A DNA stretch of 12,327 nt from CAVDAL01 sp963606965 (GTDB taxonomy: Bacteria > Actinomycetota > Coriobacteriia > Coriobacteriales > QAMH01). The first letter of the stretch is position 1. The number at the start of each line of letters is the position of its first letter. Below the pieces are notes generated by a model that did not search any database, was not told the DNA's origin, and was given only the letters and a program-made list of their open reading frames with translations. Position numbers and translations under genes: made by a program. The DNA is taken from positions 1 to 12,327 of the forward strand of contig CAVDAL010000007.1 of the NCBI GenBank assembly GCA_963606965.1, given 5' to 3'. Shown here one piece after another: positions 7,154 to 12,327 of this stretch.

Positions 7154-7181
7154 TGTGGCTTATTAGCTGCTCATAAGCACA
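7154..7181. repeat. Bulged inverted repeat upstream of glnN, possible regulatory site
   Basis: TGT (7154-7156) and GCTTAT (7158-7163) pair with ATAAGC (7173-7178) and ACA (7179-7181), giving 9 bp with one bulged G (7157) and a 9-base loop. No T-run follows on either strand, so it is not a terminator of the GNAT gene. It ends just upstream of a candidate -35 for glnN, where an activator or nitrogen regulator could bind. It does not match the GlnR/TnrA consensus that I know. Confidence 0.4.
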
Positions 7182-7211
7182 TTGGCAGGCGCACGAACGT
7201 AAAAATTTAAC
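7182..7211 (+). promoter_or_regulatory. Weak candidate promoter of glnN
   Basis: TTGGCA (7182-7187) and TTTAAC (7206-7211) are 18 bases apart, giving a leader of about 45 bases. TATGCT (7217-7222) is an alternative -10 without a good -35. Neither is strong, as would fit an activated promoter. Confidence 0.25.
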
Positions 7212-7250
7212 TGCCTTATGCTAGAGTGTGCAAGTTCAAATCATATTCAT

Positions 7251-7255
7251 GGGAG
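7251..7255 (+). promoter_or_regulatory. Ribosome binding site fixing the glnN start at 7263
   Basis: GGGAG lies 7 bases before ATG 7263. An in-frame ATG at 7218 would add 15 residues with no such site before it. Confidence 0.7.
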
Positions 7256-7262
7256 TGCCCAG

Positions 7263-9356
7263 ATGACAAAAACGATTGAAGAAATTTATGGCAGTCTTGT
7301 ATTTAACGACAAAGTTATGCGCGAGACCTTGCCTCAACCTGTTTATGAAAGCCTGCATGAAACTATCCAAAATGGTCAGGCTTTAGATGAAGATGTAGCA
7401 AATACTGTTGCGGAAGCTATGAAGAATTGGGCAATCCGCAAAGGTTGCACTCATTATACGCATTGGTTCCAGCCATTGACTGGTGGTACTTCTGAAAAGC
7501 ATGATGCCTTCATCCATCCTGTTGGCGATGGCAGTGCGATTATGAAATTCACTGGTAAAGAGCTTATTAAGGGTGAGCCTGATGCTTCATCTTTCCCAAG
7601 CGGCGGCTTGCGTGCAACAAATGAAGCTCGCGGATATACTGCATGGGATCCAACAAATTATGCATTCATTAAAGATGAAGTTTTATGCATTCCAACTGTT
7701 TTTATTTCGCACAATGGTGAAGCTTTAGATCAAAAAACACCGCTTTTGCGTTCCATGCGTGCAATTTCAAAAGAAGCAGCGCGCGTCTTGAATGCTTTGG
7801 GTGTTGCTGCAGATGACGACTATGTAAATTCAACAATCGGCGCAGAACAGGAATATTTCCTTATTCCACTGAAGGAATATTCTGCAAGGCCGGACTTGAT
7901 TTTTACAGGCAGAACGCTTTTTGGCGCGCCGCCAGCAAAGGGTCAAGAACTTGACGACCATTATTTTGGTGCTGTGCGTGAAACTGTAAGCGACTTTATG
8001 AAGGAAGTCGATACGCGCTTGTGGGAACTTGGCGTTGATGCAAAAACAAAACATAATGAAGTTGCACCAGCCCAGCATGAACTTGCGCCTGTTTTCTCTC
8101 GCGCAACAAAAGCGATTGACAATAATCTGCTGACTATGGAAATGTTGCGTTCTTGCGCTCCTCACCATGGGCTTTATTGCTTGATTAATGAAAAGCCTTT
8201 TGAAGGAATCAATGGCTCAGGCAAGCACAACAACTGGTCTCTTTCTACAAGCAAGATGAATTTGCTTTCACCGGGTGACGACCCTGAAAATAATCTGGTC
8301 TTCCTTATTACTTTAGCTGCTGTTATTCAAGCTGTTGATGATTATCAAGAGCTCATTCGCGCAACAGCTGCTGGTCCTTCAAATGATCACAGGCTTGGCG
8401 CAGATGAAGCTCCGCCGGCAATCATGTCAATTTTCTTGGGCGATGCAATCACAAAAGTTGTTGTTTCTGTTGTTGAAGGCACAGCGCTTGAAAAGCATGA
8501 AGACGTAAACATGGATCTTGGCGCAGATGTTTTGCCAAGCGTGAACCAAGATAATACAGACCGCAATCGCACGTCTCCATTTGCATTTACTGGTAACCGC
8601 TTTGAATTCCGCATGCCTGGCTCTTCTGCAAACTTGGCTTCCACAAATACGGTTATCAATGCTGCTGTGGCAAAGAGCTTTAAGGAATATGCCGATCGTT
8701 TGGAAGGCGCAAAAGATGCAAAAGCAGAGGTTTATGCAATTTGCAAAGAAGTCTTTTCCGCACACAAGCGCATCATTTTCAATGGCGATGGTTACAGCGT
8801 TGAATGGGAAAAGGAAGCTGCTCGTCGCGGCCTTGCAAATAACAAAAACACTCCGGATGCTTTGCAAGCATATACAGATGAAAAGGCAATCGAGCTTATG
8901 GAAAGCCTTGGCATTTTGACAAAGAGTGAAATGCTGGCTCGCTATGAAGTTTTGATGGAGCATTATGCAAAGAAGATCAACATTGAAGCTTTGACAATGA
9001 TTGACATGGCAAGCCAGATGATTTTGCCAGCTGTTTTTGAATATAGCGGAACAATCGCGCGTGGTGCAGAAGCAAAGCAAAAGTTGAACAAGCCAATTTC
9101 TACTGCTGCTGAAGAAAAGCTGCTTGAAGAATTGGCACAAGGCGCAGAGCTTATTAGCGACTACATTGACCGTTTGAAGAAGGCGCGCCACCAAGCTTCA
9201 TTAAGAAATGACGGTCCTGACCAGGCATTTGCATATCGCGATGCTGTCATTCCTGTTATGAATGACTTGCGCGCTGTAAGCGACAAAATGGAACAGCTTG
9301 TTGGCTATGATTATTGGCCACTGCCAAGCTACAATGACATGCTATTTTATGTATAA
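7263..9356 (+). CDS. glnN: Glutamine synthetase type III
   Basis: This cytoplasmic enzyme makes glutamine from glutamate, ammonia and ATP. The 697-residue length matches the GSIII family (about 700 residues) and not GSI (about 450-470). Visible catalytic motifs are GAEQEYF (193-199; metal and glutamate site), NEVAPAQHE (265-273), the glutamate-loop motif NGSGKHNNW (317-325) and the RNRTSPFAFTGNRFEFR block ending near 450, which carries the nucleotide and metal residues. The N-terminal GSIII extension and the C-terminal helical region (about 490-697) are both present, so the gene is complete. The start is set by GGGAG 7 bases upstream of ATG 7263. glmM follows 18 bases after the stop, which implies one transcript. 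The upstream gap holds a bulged inverted repeat that may control it. Confidence 0.96.
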   Translation: MTKTIEEIYGSLVFNDKVMRETLPQPVYESLHETIQNGQALDEDVANTVAEAMKNWAIRKGCTHYTHWFQPLTGGTSEKHDAFIHPVGDGSAIMKFTGKELIKGEPDASSFPSGGLRATNEARGYTAWDPTNYAFIKDEVLCIPTVFISHNGEALDQKTPLLRSMRAISKEAARVLNALGVAADDDYVNSTIGAEQEYFLIPLKEYSARPDLIFTGRTLFGAPPAKGQELDDHYFGAVRETVSDFMKEVDTRLWELGVDAKTKHNEVAPAQHELAPVFSRATKAIDNNLLTMEMLRSCAPHHGLYCLINEKPFEGINGSGKHNNWSLSTSKMNLLSPGDDPENNLVFLITLAAVIQAVDDYQELIRATAAGPSNDHRLGADEAPPAIMSIFLGDAITKVVVSVVEGTALEKHEDVNMDLGADVLPSVNQDNTDRNRTSPFAFTGNRFEFRMPGSSANLASTNTVINAAVAKSFKEYADRLEGAKDAKAEVYAICKEVFSAHKRIIFNGDGYSVEWEKEAARRGLANNKNTPDALQAYTDEKAIELMESLGILTKSEMLARYEVLMEHYAKKINIEALTMIDMASQMILPAVFEYSGTIARGAEAKQKLNKPISTAAEEKLLEELAQGAELISDYIDRLKKARHQASLRNDGPDQAFAYRDAVIPVMNDLRAVSDKMEQLVGYDYWPLPSYNDMLFYV

Positions 9357-9374
9357 AGTGCAGGGCGAATAGAT

Positions 9375-10709
9375 ATGGCAAGACTTTTTGGAACAGATGG
9401 TGTGCGCGGCGTTGCCGGGGCAGAACTGGATGAAAAATTGGCTGTTGCTTTGGGCAGGGCTGCTGTTAAGCACTTGGGTAAGAAAATTTTAATTGGCAGA
9501 GACAGCCGCACTTCAGGTCCTATGCTTGAAGATGCTTTATGTGCTGGCATTGCAGCAGAAGGTGGGCAGGCGCATGTTGCAGGTATTGTGCCAACGCCAG
9601 CTGTTGCGTTGCTTACTCGCGCAGATTCTTTCGACTGCGGCATTGTGATTTCTGCTTCACATAATCCGCCTGAATATAATGGCATCAAGTTTTTTAGTGC
9701 GCAGGGTTTCAAACTTCCAGATGCTTTGGAAGATGAAATGCAAGCTTATGTTGAAGGCGTGATTGACGAGCCTTATGCAATTGGTGAAGCAGCTGCGCAA
9801 AAGCAAATTATGGAAGACGCTGCAAGCCGCTATGTTGAACATGCTGTAAATGTTTTGCGCGAACAAGGCGTGAGCTTGGATGGCATGCATATCGCGCTTG
9901 ATTGTGCGCATGGTGCTTCTTGTGAAACTACGCCAGCTGCATTAAAAGAGCTCGGTGCAAAAGTTACAGCAATCAATACTAATTTTGATGGTGAAAATAT
10001 CAATGTTGCTTGTGGTTCGACTCACCTTGAGCCTGTGACTGAGCTTATGCATGAATGTGGCGCAGACATTGCTTTGGCGCATGATGGCGATGCAGACCGC
10101 ATGTTGGCTGTTGCACCAGATGGCAACGTCATAGATGGCGACTACATTTTGGCGATTTGTGCCAAGAACTTAAAAGAGCGCGGCCTTCTTTCAAATAATA
10201 TGGTTGTAGGCACTGTCATGTCGAACCTTGGCTTCAAAAAAGCAATGGAGCGCGAAGGCATCAGCTTTTTAGATACAAAAGTTGGCGACCGTTATGTTTT
10301 GGAAGCAATGCGCGAACATGGCGCAGTGCTTGGCGGGGAACAAAGCGGCCATGTCATCTTCTTGCAACATAACACAACAGGCGACGGCCTGATGACAGCG
10401 CTCGAACTTTTGGCTGTTATGTCGCAAAGCGGGAAAAGTGCAGCACAACTTATGGATGTGATGCAAAAATATCCGCAAGCTTTGGTTAATGTGTGCGTTA
10501 AAGATAAAGCACTTTATGATACAAATGCTGCAATTGCTCAAGCTGTAAAAGAGCTTGAAGCTGAACTTGAAGGCAACGGGCGTTTGCTTGTTCGTCCTTC
10601 AGGCACTGAGCCTTTGATTCGCGTTATGGTCGAGGCTCAAACGCGGGAACGTGCGCACGCATTAGCGCAAAATCTTGCAGATCTTGTTAAAGAGGAAATA
10701 GGAGTATAG
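9375..10709 (+). CDS. glmM: Phosphoglucosamine mutase
   Basis: GlmM interconverts glucosamine-6-phosphate and glucosamine-1-phosphate, the step before GlmU in UDP-GlcNAc synthesis for peptidoglycan. The 444-residue length is normal for the family. The N-terminus MARLFGTDGVRGVAG is the family signature. The active-site phosphoserine is expected at Ser95 in SASHNPPEYNG. Magnesium is bound by DGDADR (237-242). GGEQSGH (320-326) is the sugar-specificity loop of glucosamine mutases, and RPSGTEPLIRVM (407-418) is the phosphate-binding loop. These motifs favour GlmM over phosphomannomutase. An AGGG (9362-9365) 9 bases before the ATG serves as ribosome site. The gene sits 18 bases after glnN and 41 bases before the symporter gene. 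GlnN supplies the glutamine consumed by GlmS, which makes the GlmM substrate; glmS is not in the window. Confidence 0.97.
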   Translation: MARLFGTDGVRGVAGAELDEKLAVALGRAAVKHLGKKILIGRDSRTSGPMLEDALCAGIAAEGGQAHVAGIVPTPAVALLTRADSFDCGIVISASHNPPEYNGIKFFSAQGFKLPDALEDEMQAYVEGVIDEPYAIGEAAAQKQIMEDAASRYVEHAVNVLREQGVSLDGMHIALDCAHGASCETTPAALKELGAKVTAINTNFDGENINVACGSTHLEPVTELMHECGADIALAHDGDADRMLAVAPDGNVIDGDYILAICAKNLKERGLLSNNMVVGTVMSNLGFKKAMEREGISFLDTKVGDRYVLEAMREHGAVLGGEQSGHVIFLQHNTTGDGLMTALELLAVMSQSGKSAAQLMDVMQKYPQALVNVCVKDKALYDTNAAIAQAVKELEAELEGNGRLLVRPSGTEPLIRVMVEAQTRERAHALAQNLADLVKEEIGV

Positions 10710-10727
10710 CTCGGAGTCGCACCCGAG
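10710..10727. repeat. Small inverted repeat in the glmM-symporter gap
   Basis: CTCGG (10710-10714) and CCGAG (10723-10727) are separated by 8 bases. It begins at the last base of glmM and ends 7 bases before the strong ribosome site of the next gene. Without a T-run it is not a terminator; an intercistronic RNA hairpin that shapes the mRNA is possible. Confidence 0.35.
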
Positions 10728-10734
10728 TCCTAAC

Positions 10735-10741
10735 AAGGAGG
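10735..10741 (+). promoter_or_regulatory. Near-consensus ribosome binding site of the symporter gene
   Basis: AAGGAGG lies 9 bases before ATG 10751. It is the strongest Shine-Dalgarno in the window and fits a highly translated gene. Confidence 0.85.
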
Positions 10742-10750
10742 AAAGAAATT

Positions 10751-12151
10751 ATGGGTTCAGATTTAGAAAAGAAACCCGACACTGGCCGCCTTTCATGGTC
10801 AGGCAAGTGGGCATTTATTTTAGCTGCAGCAGGTTCTGCTGTTGGCTTGGGGAACTTATGGCGCTTCCCTTATTTGGCTGCTAAATATGGTGGTGGCACA
10901 TTTATTGTTACATATATCATTTTGGCATTCACATTTGGTGTTTCAATGCTTTTGCTTGAAACCGCTCTTGGCAGAAGAACTGGTCTTTCAGTAATTGGCG
11001 CATTCAGCCATTATGGTAAGAAGTACAAGTTCATTGGTGTTTTGGCTGCTATTGTTCCATTCATCATTACACCTTATTACTGTATTATTGGTGGATGGGT
11101 CACAAAATATGCTGCTTCATATCTTGCTGAGTCTGCTTCAACACTCGCAGATGGTGGCACATTCTTCTCAAACTTCATTACTAGTGAAGTTGGCAGCTTT
11201 GTCTTCATGCTCATCTTTATGCTTGCAACTTGCATTATTGTTGCAACTGGTGCAAAGGGCGGCATTGAAAAAGCAAACTTTGTTATGATGCCTGCTTTGA
11301 TTATTATGGCTATTGCAATTGTTGTTTATATGTCAATGCAACCAGGCGCTTTGGAAGGCATTAAATATTACTTTGTGCCAGACTTCAGCAAAGCTTCACC
11401 AGAATTGTTCATTTCTGCTTTGGGTCAGCTGTTCTTCAGCTTGTCTTTGGCAATGGGCATTATGGTTACATATGGTTCATATCTTGAAAAGAAAGAAAGC
11501 TTGACACATGCTGTAACACGCATTGCTGGTTTTGACACACTCGTTGCTATCTTGGCTGGCTTCATTATTGTTCCTGCTGCATTCGTTGTTTTGGGTGGCG
11601 CAGATGCTGTTATGGCAGGCAGCGGACCTTCATTGATGTTCATCACTTTGCCAGAGATTTTTGCAAAGATGGGCGCAGCTGCAAAAGTTATTGGCTTTGT
11701 ATTCTTCTTGCTTGTTTTGTTTGCTGCTTTGACAAGTTCAATTTCACTGCTTGAAACTTTGGTTTCAATTGTTCAAGATGGCTTGAAGTGGTCTCGCAAG
11801 CGTTCAATCATTGCTACTTCAATTTATCTGATTGTTGTGGGTTGCTTCATCAATTCAGGTTATAACGTTTTGAGCTTCATTCAGCCTTTGGGTGAAGGTT
11901 CATCATTGCTTGATCTATTTGACTTTGTTTCAAATTCTGTGCTTATGCCAATTGTTGCTTTGCTTACTTGCATCTTTGTTGGTTGGATTATTAAGCCAAA
12001 AGAGATTATTGCTGAAGTTCGTGAATCTGCAAAATTTGGCAATGGCATTGCTACAGTTTGGTCAGTCATCATTAAGATTATTGCACCAATCTTGGTTATT
12101 GCAATCTTGGTTGCATATGTCTTGGCACAATTCGGATTGTTTAGCATGTAA
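10751..12151 (+). CDS. Sodium-dependent amino-acid symporter, neurotransmitter:sodium symporter (NSS/SNF) family
   Basis: This is a 466-residue inner-membrane protein with a LeuT fold. It is expected to import an amino acid with sodium. The unwound first helix carries AAGSAVGLGNLWRFPYL (26-42), the sodium and substrate signature of the family. The first helix pair continues with KYGGGTFIVTYIILAF. The sixth helix holds FSLSLAMGIMVTYGSYL (229-245) and the eighth holds ALTSSISLLE (326-335), part of the second sodium site. I count eleven helices ending near residue 461, as in the TnaT/Tyt1/MhsT subgroup, rather than the twelve of LeuT; the boundaries are estimated by eye. Tryptophan, tyrosine or another hydrophobic amino acid is a reasonable guess for substrate, unproven. 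Alanine codons are GCT or GCA throughout with no GCG seen, unlike mfd and uvrA. With the AAGGAGG site this suggests high expression. It lies 41 bases after glmM and ends before a strong terminator. Confidence 0.93.
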   Translation: MGSDLEKKPDTGRLSWSGKWAFILAAAGSAVGLGNLWRFPYLAAKYGGGTFIVTYIILAFTFGVSMLLLETALGRRTGLSVIGAFSHYGKKYKFIGVLAAIVPFIITPYYCIIGGWVTKYAASYLAESASTLADGGTFFSNFITSEVGSFVFMLIFMLATCIIVATGAKGGIEKANFVMMPALIIMAIAIVVYMSMQPGALEGIKYYFVPDFSKASPELFISALGQLFFSLSLAMGIMVTYGSYLEKKESLTHAVTRIAGFDTLVAILAGFIIVPAAFVVLGGADAVMAGSGPSLMFITLPEIFAKMGAAAKVIGFVFFLLVLFAALTSSISLLETLVSIVQDGLKWSRKRSIIATSIYLIVVGCFINSGYNVLSFIQPLGEGSSLLDLFDFVSNSVLMPIVALLTCIFVGWIIKPKEIIAEVRESAKFGNGIATVWSVIIKIIAPILVIAILVAYVLAQFGLFSM

Positions 12152-12153
12152 AT

Positions 12154-12194
12154 TCTGCTAGTGATGCACGCGGCTTGCTTGTGTGCTTAGCAGA
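12154..12194 (+). repeat. Two-part inverted repeat in the 3' untranslated region of the symporter mRNA
   Basis: The outer arms TCTGCTA (12154-12160) and TAGCAGA (12188-12194) pair over 7 bp. Inside, GCACGC (12166-12171) pairs with GTGTGC (12181-12186) including one G-U pair. Together they make a long hairpin with an asymmetric internal loop. It ends 16 bases before the terminator stem and may protect the transcript or bind a protein. Confidence 0.45.
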
Positions 12195-12210
12195 TATATT
12201 GAAATTGGTG

Positions 12211-12241
12211 TGGGGCTCGCGAATGCGAGCCCCATTTTTTT
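12211..12241 (+). terminator. Strong intrinsic terminator after the symporter gene
   Basis: A perfect 10-bp stem (TGGGGCTCGC with GCGAGCCCCA) has a GAAT loop and is followed by seven T. It ends the glnN-glmM-symporter block. Confidence 0.95.
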
Positions 12242-12270
12242 GGTGCTGGCTGTCGGGGTGCGGTGTTGCG

Positions 12271-12327
12271 GAGGGCACAACCGCATCCATTTACCATGGC
12301 GTGGCAAGTAAAGCCAGTTGTGCCCTC
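12271..12327. repeat. Inverted-repeat unit at the window end (11-bp perfect arms)
   Basis: GAGGGCACAAC (12271-12281) and GTTGTGCCCTC (12317-12327) are perfect inverted copies 35 bases apart, and the right arm ends at the last base given. Inside, CCAT/ATGG (12287-12290 with 12296-12299) and TGGC/GCCA (12302-12305 with 12313-12316) can form two small stems, giving a three-way junction. A different inner pairing, TTTAC/GTAAA (12290-12294 with 12308-12312), excludes these. TGCGGT (12259-12264) can also pair with ACCGCA (12280-12285), which would break the outer stem. It could be a terminator or attenuator for the next gene, a structured RNA, or a dispersed repeat. It matches no riboswitch core that I know. 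Confidence 0.6.

Noticed and set aside
7219..7247. Possible tRNA, because GTTCAAATC looks like a T-loop
   Set aside because: The bases on either side do not form the T-stem, and no acceptor or anticodon arm can be placed around it.
8427..9194. 255-residue open frame on the - strand inside glnN
   Set aside because: It is fully antisense to a well-supported glnN, is rich in Cys, Phe and Asn without any domain, and has the look of a complementary-strand shadow produced by the codon bias of glnN.
12295..12327. Start of a new + strand gene at ATG 12296 (MAWQVKPVV...)
   Set aside because: The frame is open to the window edge, but no ribosome site lies at a proper distance and the bases are fully explained by the inverted-repeat unit.
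1..12327. Defence system, CRISPR array, prophage or transposase
   Set aside because: No spacer-repeat pattern, nuclease, toxin pair, integrase or transposase motif is visible in any supported gene; all but one of the proteins belong to known cellular families.

Overview
This is a bacterial chromosomal segment of compact, mostly housekeeping genes. By eye its G+C is in the mid-40s percent, with a strong taste for GCGC/GCGCGC words. The GlmM N-terminus (RLFGTDGVRGVA), the CPEH variant of the first UvrA zinc site, a type III glutamine synthetase and an 11-helix neurotransmitter:sodium symporter together suggest Actinomycetota, most likely class Coriobacteriia. That placement is inference from protein style, not a database match, and I hold it at roughly 50-60%.

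Left block, + strand (1-3365): the 3' half of mfd (transcription-repair coupling factor) enters from outside the window. It is followed with almost no spacing by a membrane-anchored NodB-type polysaccharide deacetylase, and then, overlapping by 8 bases, by a 218-residue protein that I do not recognise. That protein has a Gln/His/Asn-rich basic N-terminal half, one membrane helix and a C-terminal coiled coil. A strong intrinsic terminator closes this operon. uvrA lies on the - strand, convergent with it (3370-6249), so two proteins of nucleotide-excision repair flank the two envelope-type genes.

Middle (6250-7262): a 338-base divergent intergenic region contains an unusually G+C-rich core, a pair of 11-base direct repeats and two GCAAAATT-like palindromes. 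A GNAT acetyltransferase gene follows, then a 159-base gap with a bulged inverted repeat ahead of glnN.

Right block, + strand (7263-12241): glnN (glutamine synthetase III), glmM (phosphoglucosamine mutase) and a sodium-dependent amino-acid symporter are closely spaced and end at a very strong terminator. Glutamine made by GlnN is the nitrogen donor for GlmS (not in the window), whose product is the GlmM substrate. The block therefore links nitrogen assimilation and amino-acid uptake to amino-sugar and wall-precursor synthesis. The last 57 bases form a near-complete inverted-repeat unit ending exactly at the window edge. It may be a structured RNA or a dispersed repeat.

I see no CRISPR array, tRNA, rRNA, prophage or transposase gene. 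The least explained items are the deacetylase / Q-rich coiled-coil pair coupled to mfd, and the terminal inverted repeat.
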